Source of the DNA: Synaphobranchus kaupii
Lineage: Eukaryota > Chordata > Actinopteri > Anguilliformes > Synaphobranchidae
Direction of reading: 5' to 3'
Assembly (NCBI GenBank): GCA_029718625.1
Contig: CM056378.1
Location: forward strand, 63,325,027-63,389,026
DNA length: 64,000 bases
Part shown: piece after piece, positions 1-9,980 of the stretch
How the letters are laid out: every line of letters begins with the position of its first letter
Position numbering within the stretch: position 1 is the stretch's first letter
The notes under the pieces: model-generated
The model's database searches: none
The model's input: the letters and a program-made list of their open reading frames with translations, nothing else
What the model was told of the DNA's origin: nothing
Position numbers and translations under genes: made by a program

Positions 1-2
1 AC

Positions 3-248
3 CTCCTGCCTGTTCTGGAACCGCCACCATCACTGGTCGACGACAGCGACCAAACAGCCGCCACTCGACAGGCAAGCGAGCGGCAATGGCAGGGCAAACA
101 TTCCGTCTCCTCAGAAAACGCTGGAGAAACCATCGGTGACAGAGAGACTGATCAAAGGCCTGTCCTGTCCCCTCAAAAGCCTGCTGACAATTCGTATGTC
201 ACACGAGCAGGACGCATTTGCAAGCCCAACCTTAGATACATGCAGTAA
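3..248 (+). pseudogene. C-terminal tail of a Ty3/gypsy-type pol polyprotein (partial)
   Basis: An open frame enters from the window edge and stops at the TAA ending this feature. Its last residues, VTRAGRICKPNLRYMQ, have the basic 'T-R-x-G-R-x-x-K-P' ending seen at the C-terminus of many Ty3/gypsy and related integrases. The stretch before it is polar and low in hydrophobic residues, as expected of the linker after an integrase core. No catalytic domain is visible because the rest lies outside the window. The family call rests on this short tail only; another LTR-retrotransposon class is possible. Confidence 0.45.
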
Positions 249-770
249 TCAATGCATGGTTACTGGACTGTCAAGAGCTATAGGTCAGTAAGGGTGAAAA
301 GACTGTTGAACTGTTCTGTTTAAAAAAATATATATAAGAAAAAAAAAAAAAAGTGAAACATTTCATGTTTACATAAGTTAACCATACTGTACTCACCTGC
401 ATATGATCCTCATGTCTACCTGTAATGCATACAGTAATTGTTGACTATTCTCACCAAATGTGTCATGGTAAAGACTTAAGTTCTAATACTCACTTACATA
501 TTATTATTTCTGTTTCCAGAATTGGTATGCAATCTAAAGAGGAAGGATGTAGAACAACGTGTATTGTTCATGTGCAGTTTGATATATACCAGCCACCGTA
601 CTAATGCTTGACACCACTAGGTACGCAGGCGCGGGTATGGCGAACGATCGGTTCTAGGTCTGTCTTGTAAGCTACGTATTGTTGAAGGTCCAAGTTAACA
701 CTGGTGACAATGAAAGCACGAATGAAAGTTATGACTCCTGTTGTAAACACAACACCAAACAAATACAATC
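249..770. other. gene-free stretch, possible 3' end of the gypsy-type element
   Basis: No credible ORF. An A-rich run near 330-352 follows the pol tail and could lie near a polypurine tract. The segment around 680-712 ends in CTGGTGACA, a plausible LTR end, but the second LTR is outside the window, so the boundary cannot be tested. Confidence 0.25.
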
Positions 771-917
771 TTAAAGAGATACTGCAGAGGCTTTTCTAAG
801 GCCCTTTTTTCCGCTTCAATTTGTCATATTATGAATATTCATACGGTCAAGGAGTGAAAGGGTGTCTTGGTGAACTGACTCAGCCCCCTTCCAGCTCTCT
901 CCTCACAACTAAATAAA

Positions 918-980
918 ATGGCTGTATTAGTTGAGCAACGTCTTCGCGAGGAGAGGACCCGGGATGTAACCGAATGGTAA
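918..980 (+). CDS. 20-residue ORF at the left end of the Kolobok-like element
   Basis: A short ATG-started frame encoding MAVLVEQRLREERTRDVTEW ends in TGGTAA. The stop overlaps a donor-like GGTAAAG, so this could be a first exon reading into an intron. It is divergent to the THAP ORF and sits 143 bp inside the left inverted repeat. The charged RLREER segment resembles the start of several transposon-encoded proteins but is too short to assign. It may equally be chance. Confidence 0.2.
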   Translation: MAVLVEQRLREERTRDVTEW

Positions 981-1766
981 AGCTAACGTTACCTAGCTAA
1001 GTTAGCTTGTTTGTCTGCCTAAAGTAACGTTACTATTGAATACATTCAAATACACAGCAAAACCCAGTCACACAGTAACGTTAGTATATTGAACATGGCT
1101 GGTTGTAGCGCCCTCATAACTTCACTTGGTCCGGAGAGAATTATCATTTATTAGCTAACATTATTCATAAATGATATAGCTAATATAACTAGCTAGCTAA
1201 GTTACCAGTTCTCTCTGGACCAAACGGGGCTAAACTCACACACAATAGACTGCCTTGCATTACCTAACTTATCGATACGTTCCGTCCGAGTTACTGACCA
1301 ACTGGTTACTGGTTTTGCTAGGGCTACATCAAATGTATTATTGCTATCGTTTATTAGCTAACGTTACGTATTCATAAAAGATAGCTCACACAATAGGTTG
1401 CCTTCAACCCCACATTAGCTATTACCTATCAGTAATGTCAACCGTTTGCAAAAGCATTTTTGTTGTAGTTTGTACAGATAACTTGCATGTAAACAGAAAC
1501 AAACTAATGTCCCAACAGGTGTGCTTGTGGCCACTGCTCTAACCTGTCCCCTCCAGAAAACCTATGTTGCCGTGAGGTTACTGAGGTAACGTTATGTCAG
1601 TGTAGTTATGAAGCTATTCTTGATTTGTCTAATACTGCTGTGCCGTAGTCAGGCATGCTTGGCCCAACTGTATAATAGTGGCCAATACATGTGCAATTAC
1701 ACAATGTCACAAATACAATGTAATAGGTATATTGTACTTAGCTGTTTTACTTAGCTGATGTAATGA

Positions 1767-2036
1767 TTACAAAATTACATCCATCACTGTTGGGATGGCA
1801 CCTGGCTTCAGCGACAGAGTTTTATAGAAGCCCATCTCAAAGCCAGTTAAATTGTGGTAGCAGTCCGGTGTGAAGTGCGCGTTGCACACTAGGGCTTTCT
1901 TCGGCAAGTCTGCGTGCTCTACACTGATAGCTTGAAGCCATTGGCTAAGTAGCGCTGGGTCTCTCGGCAGATTATGAAAGCTAGCAGAGCCGGTGGCGTT
2001 GCACCGAGGAACGATACATCTCTGACTCCTTGGCAT
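1767..2036 (-). CDS. THAP-domain (C2CH zinc finger) protein, first exon
   Basis: The 89-residue product is almost exactly one THAP domain, a sequence-specific DNA-binding zinc finger. The zinc ligands are visible: Cys in RCIVPRC near the N-terminus, then Cys and His in VCNAHF about 40 residues on. Family residues follow: the conserved Trp in the middle, a HNLPRD-like segment, and the terminal LKPGAIPTV matching the usual A-V-P-T/S box. The ATG is the first codon of the domain, as usual for THAP proteins. The frame ends soon after the AVPT-like box, and a GT lies in ACAGTGATG, so transcription probably splices there into an exon I cannot find. It lies inside a TTAA-flanked element, so it is likelier a transposase N-terminus than a host THAP gene. 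Confidence 0.75.
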   Translation of the reverse strand: MPRSQRCIVPRCNATGSASFHNLPRDPALLSQWLQAISVEHADLPKKALVCNAHFTPDCYHNLTGFEMGFYKTLSLKPGAIPTVMDVIL

Positions 2037-2592
2037 AATGCAGGCAAGTTAGCTAAAGATACCAAGTAGTAAGACGTCGTATATGAATAACTGTAGCTCG
2101 ATATAAGTCGTAATATTAACGTTAGCAATAATACAAAGCAATTCGCATTTGAACTTGAACTAGCTAATTAGCAGTACAAGGGTCTCAGTCTCAGAAGGAA
2201 AAAAAAAAATCGTCGTTCTCTGCTTTTATACCACGTGCCCAGCCAAGACCCACCCCTAGGACCACCTCAAGTCCACCCATTTTTATGTTAAGGATCTCGT
2301 GACGTCACGAATCCCCGGAAGCCAGCATATTGGTAAGTCTACACAAAAACTCAGATAAAACCATTTTGACTAAACATTAAATTTTCGGACATAAACAGTT
2401 GTGTATGATCATAATCTAACTCAAAACATCGGTTTTTGACTGCAGTATCACTTTAACAGTTCCTGAATGGGCATCATATGTTGTTTCATTTGAGCACGGA
2501 ATTTCCACGAAATATAAATTTGAAATATATGAGAAATTGATCAAAACTAATAGCATTACCAGACATGTTTCAGAGCCCCTCATCACATTTTG

Positions 2593-3177
2593 GAATAAGA
2601 CATCAAGAAGAGGTTTTCACCTTTAGAAAGTGCAGAGCTCTCCGTTTAATATGAGTATCTCCAGTTCTTGATGACTCAATGATAAGTCAATAAAAATCAT
2701 GTTTTAGTGATATCAGTCTGTTGGAATTAAATGGTATCCTTTTCTTCTCCGAGCCCCAAAAATCACATTCCGCATTCAGACATCAAGGCATGATGAATAC
2801 CAAATTAAAGCTCTGGATCTGCCCTTCGAGTATGTATACATGATGTTATGAGTTCACACAGAAATTGTGCATTATTTGGACTGCAATCAAGTCTGGCCAT
2901 TACATCTACCATAAGTCAATTATCATTCAGAGCCTCATATAACCCTAACAGAATAAGACATCAAGAAGAGGTTTTCACCTTTAGAAAGTGCAGAGCTCTC
3001 TGTTTAATATGAGTATCTCCAGTTCTTGATGACTCAATAATAAGTCAATCAAAATCATATTTTAATTATATCAGTCTGTTGGAATGGAATGGTGTCCATT
3101 TCCGCTCCAAGCCCCAAAAATCACATTCCGCATTCAGACATCAAGGCATGATGTATACCAAATTAAAGCTCTGGATC
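2593..3177. repeat. direct duplication of a 227-bp unit (period 358)
   Basis: Positions 2593-2819 and 2951-3177 are near-identical. Both start GAATAAGACATCAAGAAGAG and end CAAATTAAAGCTCTGGATC, with only scattered substitutions. The 131 bp between them is not repeated. No ORF or terminal inverted repeat was seen, so this may be an internal part of a longer satellite-like or non-autonomous element. Confidence 0.8.
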
Positions 3178-3181
3178 ACTG

Positions 3182-3312
3182 TTCCAGTGTAATTTAAAGC
3201 TAAATCTAGTCCCAGTCCCCAATTTCCATAGAGATCCATTCAAATGCAGAGGTTATAGTATCGCTTGTAGGAGTACGAGAAAATAAGATATCAGGAGTCT
3301 TTTGATATCCTT
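3182..3312 (+). repeat. dispersed repeat, copy 1 (second copy near 20265-20396)
   Basis: This block, containing AGAGATCCATTCAAATGCAG and GTATCGCTTGTA, recurs in the same orientation at about 20265-20396, with the shared end GATATCA..AGTCTTTTGAT. Identity is roughly 90% by eye. It directly follows the second unit of the 227-bp duplication. No coding potential. Confidence 0.75.
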
Positions 3313-3344
3313 TTATACAGAGTCATGATGGCATGACCTGTTTA

Positions 3345-3613
3345 ACTGTTTTCTGTGTTTACCACAGAAGTTGTTTGAGAGAATGGAAAGAATGTGCAAA
3401 GCCGTTATCAAGGCAAAGGGTGGCTACTTTGAAGAATCTAAAATATAAGATTTCTTTTTATTTGTTTAACCCTTTTTTGGTCTTTGCATAATTTCATTTG
3501 TGTTATCTCATAGTTTGATGTCTTTACTATTTCAAAATGTGGAAAACAGTAAAAATAACAGAAAAAAACCTTCTATGAGTAGGTGTGTCCAAACTTTTGA
3601 CTGGTACTGTACA
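3345..3613 (+). mobile_element. Tc1/mariner 3' end with the transposase C-terminus
   Basis: A short frame ending with TAA at 3446-3448 encodes CKAVIKAKGGYFEESKI, the C-terminal end of a fish Tc1-family transposase. About 160 bp later comes the characteristic outer sequence GTGTCCAAACTTTTGACTGG followed by TACTGTA. The catalytic DDE domain and the other end are missing, so this is a truncated remnant of under 300 bp. Confidence 0.8.
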
Positions 3614-3989
3614 CAGTAGCTATAACAGCTGACGTCCGTTACTGATAGCCAAAGCTAAGGATGCGATTAACGTTGCATTGTTAGACCACGGAAACCGGTG
3701 AAATTGATTTTGATATATTTTAAGTCAATTGGCTACCATTGTGTAGCTAGTTTCTTTTTTCAGTTATGGTAGCTATTAACACCAAAATAAGGGTAACGTT
3801 GATGTTAACTAACATTAGCTTTTTACCTTGGAGTAAACATAATGTTAGATGTGTTAGACGTCATCTCCGAGGGGTTCAATTGTGAATGAGGTCGCCCACA
3901 TAATTTTATCCACAGCGTACACCTTTCCTTGTTTCATTTTGGTTTTGGAAACGGGAAAATTATGAAACTGTAAGTTATAGTTTTGTATT
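3614..3989. other. gene-free AT-rich spacer
   Basis: Nothing recognisable. It contains several AACGTTA/TAGCTA-rich words that recur across the whole window. Confidence 0.4.
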
Positions 3990-4352
3990 TGTTTTTTTTT
4001 ACAATGCTGAATGCTGCTGTTTAAATTGTTTTAACTTTAAACCTGTTGGTCGCTTTAAGTACTGCAGTAGGCTACCTGTTTTTTTGTAGTGTTTGAATAA
4101 AGGGTGGCAGTCTTTCATAACCAACTGTTGTTGTGGACTATATCCTGGGGAAGTATTTGTTTGTTCTCCATTTGAGTGAGATGTTTTTAGGTGGCTTATT
4201 GGCCACCATGAGCAAAGTGCTTCCATATATTTTATTATTATTATTTGTTCAAGAGTAAAACAAAGTATCGGAGTGATATCGGCATCGGCAGATAGCGAAA
4301 GCTGCGGTATCGGTATTGGAAGTGAAAAAGTGGTATCGGGACATCTCTACCT
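3990..4352 (-). mobile_element. possible hAT-type non-autonomous remnant
   Basis: The right end, read on the minus strand, is AGAGATGTCCCGATACCACT followed by repeated GATACCGAT-like words. I recognise this as a common terminus of fish hAT-like elements. A 75-residue minus-strand frame (3999-4226) sits inside but matches nothing I know. The left end is not defined and no 8-bp duplication was found. Confidence 0.35.
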
Positions 4353-4394
4353 AAAACGTGACGCATTTGACGTATATCTGAGCCGATGAGAGTT

Positions 4395-6556
4395 CATGAA
4401 GGGCAGGGGGGGCGAAATTTGTAGGGGGGCCCTTTTTTGTTGTGACACCGTGTTCACACTGTAAGTGCAGGAACGGTGTTGCACAAAACTCGCCATTGAT
4501 TTCAATGGAGAGACATTTTGCGCTGCCCAGAGTCGCTGCGCTCTCATAAGCGGCGCGCAGCGCTCATGGCACTTCAGATGTGCTCTTATAGGGGACATGA
4601 AACACTCGGTAAGGTGGCTCTGGTTATGACCGTGCATTCAAATCTCAAACCGACCTGTATTTGCTGGAAAAATAAGTTACAATTAGCTTTTTTTCCACTA
4701 GGGCTGCGATCATGACGTCACTAGGTTGGTTGGCCTCAGCTGTTCAATGCATTACTATGGGAGAATAGCTGACTTTCAGTGAGCTCAACGATGTATCGTG
4801 AGGAAAAAATAAAACAAAACAAAAAAAAATACAAAATACAAAAAGATTTGTATTGCCCCGAGATGCTCAAATGAGTATTACCGAACAAAACTTAATTTAA
4901 AACTCAATTTCCACAAACTGCTTCTGACCATACTAATGCTGTGGCCCGACGAGCTGGCAACTGCAGCGTCATTGCATTACCTTCTTCACTCCCCACCTCC
5001 TTTCCTCCACTCCCCCACTAGCACTCTTCTCCTACCCAGAAGTAAGCAAAACTGCCTGCACGTTTAAAGTACAAGTATTTGCATGTACAGTATACAATGT
5101 ACCTTACATTTTATGTTGAGACATTAATTAATATGGAACCATTGATGCATAATTAAGATGTAATCAGCAACATTAGATTTAAACACAAGGAACCGTTTCC
5201 GGGGCACGGAGTAGAGGAGGTGGTAGTGGAGGAACGGAGGGTGCATTTTTCGAGTATTGGGATGCACCCAGAGAGTTATACACCACTCTGCAAGCATAGT
5301 ACAGAGACATCGGAAAAATAATTATGCAAGGCGTAACGTGAGCCATCAAATGGTGCTACGGTTTGTAGCTATCAATAGTCATGCAATGAGTTATGGCAAT
5401 ATGTAACGTTACTAGCATGGTTAGCTAACGTTAGCTTGGCTAGGTAACGTTATCAACTTTGTGAATGTCAGCAATGTCAATATCAATGTAAATGATTAAT
5501 TCTGCATGTTATTGTAGCTAACGTTAAATATTGGCTTTAATAAATAAAACCTGTGAAACAATTGTAATTTGAATGTGTATTTGTGTGATGCCATTCAAGA
5601 ACAAATTTGCAAAGATCTCTCTCTCTCCTTTTCTCCAACAGTATATTGATGCGCAGATTGAATGCGCTTATGCGCTTACCATTATTTGAACACCGCTCTT
5701 CAAAGCGGTGAGCGCAGCGCAGAAATTGTCCGCTGCGCTTACAATGTGACCAGTGCTAGCCGGATTTAAAATTGGTTTTCGTTGGATAGTCAAAATTATA
5801 ACGGTTGTACGTAGTAGTACTGGGTCTTGACAACCTAGGCATATATAATCTAAAAAGAAAAGGGAGATTTTTGATTTTGTCTGTCTGATAATGATCCGTT
5901 TAGCTAGCTGTTTTGTAAAAACTCCATTGACCTCCAGTCATTCAATGAGCGCTTGTTGTCTGTCTAATTGCAAAATTATATCCGACTTTCCCCACTTAAC
6001 GTTACCTAGCTAGGTTAGCTAGTCTAACGTAAACTAGTACTGTAGCTAGCTAGCTAACGTTGCGTAAAACCACCACCACTAAGCCCCTCAGACAGTAATA
6101 ACACTAAACCACTAAAATGAAACAACAAGATAAGACTCAAAATACACAGGCTTAATTATAAACTTTTAAACAGAATAACTTTTAGACCTATATTACTTTT
6201 ATTTATTTTTGCTGTGGGCAAACGTTAACCTCTTCAAGTGACAGACAAACACCGACAAATGTAGAGAGTGACAGCAGATCGGTCCGTCTCCCAGTTTTAA
6301 ACTGCCAAACCAACCAATCAGAAATACATTGCCAAGTTGTTGTTTTTTGATATTTTGAATAGAACATTATGATTGGCTAAGTCTCCTGAACTGAGAAAGA
6401 ATGCAAAATATCGGTAAAAAAAAACTTTTTTTCTAGGGATCGATCAAAGCAATTGATTATTTTAAGTCAATGGTCAAAGTTTTGGGGGGGCACAGCAAAA
6501 ATTTGGGGGGGCACGGCCCCCTCTGGCCCCCCCCCCCCCTAGATCCGGCCCTGTGA
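4395..6556 (-). mobile_element. non-autonomous hAT element related to the copy at 31819-35142
   Basis: The right 560 bp (5997-6556) is the reverse complement of the first 530 bp of the hAT element at 31819, including the terminal CTAGATCCGGCCCTG and the G-rich run next to it. The left 55 bp (4395-4450), a G-rich block around GCGAAATTTG, matches the other end of that element. The transposase gene is absent. The middle (about 4447-5765) is a different segment whose own ends are inverted, GTGTTCACACTGTAAGTGC-like against its complement near 5735, with GCGCAGCGC words, so a second element appears to be nested here. No clean 8-bp duplication was found. Confidence 0.6.
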
Positions 6557-6569
6557 TAAGCCGTCATAT

Positions 6570-6822
6570 GCATCGTCGAGAGGGGCGGCAGTGTAGTGTA
6601 ATGGGTAGGGAACTGGACTTGTAACCCAAAGATTCGATTCCCAGGTTCGATTTGCAGGTTTGATTCCCAGGTGGGACACTGCCGTTGTACCCTTGAGCAA
6701 GGTACTTAACCTGCATTGCTTCAGTATATATCCAGCTGTGTAAATGGATAAATGTAATAAGAAGTTGTGTAAGTTGCTCTGGATAAGAGCGTCTGCTAAA
6801 CGCCTGTAATGTAATGTAATGA
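6570..6822 (+). repeat. tRNA-derived SINE, copy 1
   Basis: The head GGCGGCAGTGTAGTGTAATGG is tRNA-like, and GGTTCGATTTG/GATTCCCAGG marks the polymerase III B-box region, here with a small internal duplication of the 'GATTCCCAGGTT' segment. The body ACTTAACCTGCATTGCTTC and the tail CTCTGGATAAGAGCGTCTGC, followed by TGTAA repeats, are the L2-type 3' end used by fish SINEs. A second, cleaner copy is at 38991-39221. Confidence 0.85.
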
Positions 6823-8187
6823 ATCACGCAAAAGAAAAGTGCAGATCGTTCATAGCATATCCTGTACTTTGACGTGCGCATTCATATGACGGGGAGTGGA
6901 AATCTGCAGGTCAGACACCTGTAGCCGCCGCCGGGCCGCAAACTCTGTCTCTAACGGGCCATTGGTGCCCCCGACTCTTTGATATATTCAATTAAGACAA
7001 TATTCTATATGGCCTCATTAATTTACGTGATATTGGCTACAATAACCTATCTACATCAGCTACATGGTAAGATGAATTGCGCTAACTAGCCTACTATTCA
7101 ACAAGCACCCGTGGTTTAGTGGATTTGTTTTATGAACGAAGCTCAAACTTGTGTGACCCGCTTCTTCTTGCAGATCGTATAATGGCATATGCCGAGGGTA
7201 AAAACCACATAGTAGCCTACTAATAGTGCACACAGGCTACTTGCAGAGCTATGGTACAGACACAGTTTAACCAGTAGAGGTCTCCCTCAAACTTACTATT
7301 TACATAAAGCTGATAGTACAATGTTGGTGAAACCAGGAATGCATTTCTTAATACCGTTACACAAGCAAGGCAAGCAAATACCAAAAAGTGACCAATTTTA
7401 TATGCCAATAAGGCAATGTAGTCTATCACAGGAGATACCAATTTTAAAATGAAACGCTCATCTAGCTTATAAGCTATATCCTAAATAGCCTAGCCTAGAT
7501 ATAAGTTGATGTTTTTTTTAAGGCCAGCTGAACTTTAAAATACCATAAAACCTTTTTTAAAGATTTTTATGACTACTTTTTTAATGTTGCGCCTGCCTGC
7601 TTTAGGGTTAACCGCGAATAGCCAATCTGCCATGCACTGTTACAATAACATTTAGAAATCCTAAAGCAGGGTTATCTAACATAAAACATTAATGTGTCAT
7701 CATTTTGTTTTCTGTCTTTCAGGAGCAGTGCGGGGAAACATTAAAGATGCCACAGATGCCGATATATCGTTACTTACTTACTATATATATATATAGGCTT
7801 CGGTATGACAAAAGACTGCGACAGATGGAAGAAAGCAAAAATCGCAAGTTTTAATTACATTTCTGATTGTAAATTTGCCTATATTTAAAAATTGTATTTA
7901 AAATAAATTCAGTTATAGGCTAATCTGCCTACTTCTATTACATATGCTCTCTTAATTAAATGTTTAAATGTAGACATTATTTTATAGATTATCAGTGTTG
8001 CAGAGGCAACAAATCATTTTAATTTAATGTTGATTTTTTATTAGCCTATAAAAATGTGTTAATGTTTGATTAAAAAAATAGCCTACCAATAATTGCAAGA
8101 GGGATATATCACTAGTTGACAGTAGTCTATAGGCTACTTTTTATTACAATCAATGGTCGTAATCAGTAATGCAATAAATCGTTGGCT
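6823..8187. other. long gene-free AT-rich interval
   Basis: Short ORFs here (for example 7220-7441, minus) show no domain or composition signal. A short TA microsatellite lies near 7784-7796. No repeat shared with the rest of the window was recognised. Confidence 0.4.
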
Positions 8188-8438
8188 AAAGTTTGTTGGT
8201 TGTGTAGCAACAGACCATCCATGCAGAGAAATGGTTGGGTTACCATCGTAAGAATAATGGGGTCTGACGTTGGGCCATCAGTGCAGGCACAACTTTCTAG
8301 AACCAAATGCATACGGATTATAGTTGGCTGGCGACGTTCGGCCCTAAAGTTTGTTGGTTGTGTAGCAACATACCATCCATGCAGATAAACGGTTGGGCCA
8401 TCATCGTAAGAACAAAGGAGTGCGACGTTGGGCCATCA
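8188..8438 (+). repeat. 93-bp direct duplication (period 158)
   Basis: The units 8188-8280 and 8346-8438 both run from AAAGTTTGTTGGTTGTGTAG to GACGTTGGGCCATCA. Further GTTGGGCCA words follow up to 8520. This resembles degenerate fish 'ACGTTGGGCCAAC' minisatellite DNA. The small ORFs read through it are by-products. Confidence 0.75.
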
Positions 8439-8546
8439 TGGTTGGGCCAACATCAAACCAATGAGCAAAAAGAACCATTGGCCAATGTTGGAAGATGACA
8501 GTGGACCAACGTTGGGCCAACAAAAACTGTTTACTGGGTATTCCCA

Positions 8547-9147
8547 CTTGCTCCAGTGGTCAGCAGCTGGCCAACGGAGAATGACGTTTTTCTCTCTCCA
8601 TTGCATGGCGAAACAGGTCTCAAAAGCACACTTTTAGCACATAAACAAATTCCAACAACGCGGATTATGCCGATATATGAAATCACAACATCCAGTACCG
8701 AACGTTTGAAAAGATAAAAAGCTCCATTCATGATATATTACACTTTTTCCAAACAAAGGTATGGAATAAGACCGGGTCGTTAGCTTATGAGTAACTTCCT
8801 TGTTTCGTTCTTGCACCAGTAACGGTCCCACCACAGAACTGTATAAGAACTCCCACCCACTTCCTGAAGCGTTTATTCATAAACAAACCAAGCAAGTTAG
8901 TAAAGAGGTTAGCAACAGTTGCAGAAAATAGTTCTTCAAAATCAAATCAATCAAAATTAGTTTCAAAAGTTTAAAATTTTCAGTTCTGGATGTCGTGATT
9001 TTATATATCGGCATAATCCGCATTGTTTTCATTTGTTTATGTGCTAAAAGTATGCTTTTGAGACCTGTTTCACCATGCAATGGGAGTGAATGGAGAGAAA
9101 GAAAAAAAGTAATTCTCTGTTGGCCAGTTGCTAACCACTGGAGCAAG
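8547..9147. mobile_element. 601-bp inverted-repeat DNA element (MITE-like)
   Basis: The left arm begins CTTGCTCCAGTGGTCAGCAG. The right arm, read on the minus strand, begins CTTGCTCCAGTGGTTAGCAA. The match continues for about 180 bp, including a CGGATTATGCCGATATAT block. The two long arms flank about 240 bp of unrelated loop. No transposase and no clear target duplication, so the superfamily is unknown. It lies 180 bp downstream of the last visible fkbp exon. Confidence 0.75.
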
Positions 9148-9326
9148 TCATGAAGATGAGCGTGAACATTACAACTCATATCGGTGCCCGGTAGCTATAC
9201 AGTATTATTGTCTAACAAAGTTCAGTATGCCTTTAATCACCAAGCGGGATTCACAGTTTAGTGTATTTTCATGGCACTGGAGGGTACAGTGTATTTGCGG
9301 TGCAGTGCATTTGCATATTCTCATAC

Positions 9327-9410
9327 CTTGAAATACTGAGTTCCCTTCTGCCTGATCTTCACTGCTAAATCCAGCTTCTCCTTCACATCCATTTCCCATG
9401 GATCTTTGGA
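9327..9410 (-). CDS. fkbp5: FKBP5/FKBP4-like immunophilin, exon after the second PPIase domain
   Basis: This 84-bp exon encodes 28 residues, including [19 protein letters not shown] and ending in TQYFK. That is the linker joining the second FK506-binding domain to the TPR domain in the large immunophilins FKBP4 and FKBP5, which are Hsp90 co-chaperones of steroid receptors. It is bounded by an acceptor TTTTAG and a donor GTATGAG and starts and ends in phase 0, matching the preceding exon. The TPR exons expected next, at lower coordinates, were not found in the remaining 9.3 kb. They may lie beyond the window, or the gene may be truncated. Confidence 0.8.
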
Positions 9411-9496
9411 CTAAAAGGGTACAGTGACAGTGAATGAGTCACTTCCAGGACTATAATCATGTATTTAAAACTACATCCAAAGCAAAGCAGTCTCAC

Positions 9497-9587
9497 CCTC
9501 TCAAAGTCCTTGAGCGTCACTTCGTACATCAGCTCTGCATTTGGCCCAATGCCAAACTCAAGCTTTCCATCTCTCCCAAACCCATAC
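9497..9587 (-). CDS. fkbp5: FKBP5/FKBP4-like immunophilin, second PPIase domain, C-terminal exon
   Basis: The exon completes the last codon of the upstream exon with one base, then encodes 30 residues from [19 protein letters not shown] to KDFER, the closing strands of the second FK506-binding domain. The 'GIGPNAEL' turn and 'YEVTLKDFE' strand are typical of FKBP51/52. An acceptor CAG precedes it and a donor GTGAG follows. It is 91 bp long (1 + 90), giving phase 2 in and phase 0 out, consistent with both neighbours. Confidence 0.85.
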
Positions 9588-9834
9588 CTGAAAAATTTAC
9601 ACAATTACACTTAACCACTTGGCTGACTGAGGAAAGCATTTATGCAGCTGTAAGTTTAATGCTGAAATCTTTACATTAAATATAACTGACTATAAAGACT
9701 TTTTTTTAATCAAAGTGTAGACTAAATGACAGATCCATTAAATATAGAAGTGAAGAGATCTGAATATAAATTCTTACATATCATAACTGCCTTCCATATT
9801 ACATTACAGGAATATACAATGAACACAAACTGAC

Positions 9835-9980
9835 TTGGGTTTGAGGTAGAGCAGGCAGCATTCTCCTTTCTGCATCTTGTCCATGGCTCTATCCACCCCC
9901 AGGGGAACATCCATGTCGTCTGCCTCCCCCACCACAAAACGCAGGTCCCGTGAGTCAAACACCCTTCCCCCACAGCTGCC
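9835..9980 (-). CDS. fkbp5: FKBP5/FKBP4-like immunophilin, second PPIase domain, N-terminal exon
   Basis: The 146-bp exon encodes CGGRVFDSRDLRFVVGEAD and then RAMDKMQKGECCLLYLKP, the front of the second FK506-binding domain. CGGRxFDxRD..F.VGE is closer to FKBP5 than to FKBP4, so the symbol is a best guess. It starts in phase 0 after CTCCAG and ends with a donor GTCAGT in phase 2. The first-PPIase exons should lie above 9980; none was found up to the Tx1 LINE or beyond it. The exon reads cleanly with no stop. Confidence 0.8.

Larger units (their letters stand above)
775..2452 (-). mobile_element. TTAA-flanked, THAP-bearing DNA element (Kolobok-like)
   Basis: The element is flanked by TTAA at 771-774 and 2453-2456. 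Its ends are inverted repeats: AGAGATACTGCAG on the left and, read on the minus strand, AGTGATACTGCAG on the right (12 of 13 match). TTAA duplication is shared by piggyBac and Kolobok. The THAP zinc-finger ORF inside, transcribed inward from the right end, favours Kolobok, whose transposases are known to carry THAP domains. At 1.68 kb there is no room for a full transposase and no catalytic core is visible, so this is probably a deletion derivative that kept exon 1. A THAP gene that happens to lie between two TTAA sites is the alternative, but matching inverted ends make that less likely. Confidence 0.6.

Noticed and set aside
6570..6700. tRNA-like sequence with polymerase III box
   Set aside because: It is the head of a SINE, with a full SINE body and L2-type tail after it; not a functional tRNA gene.
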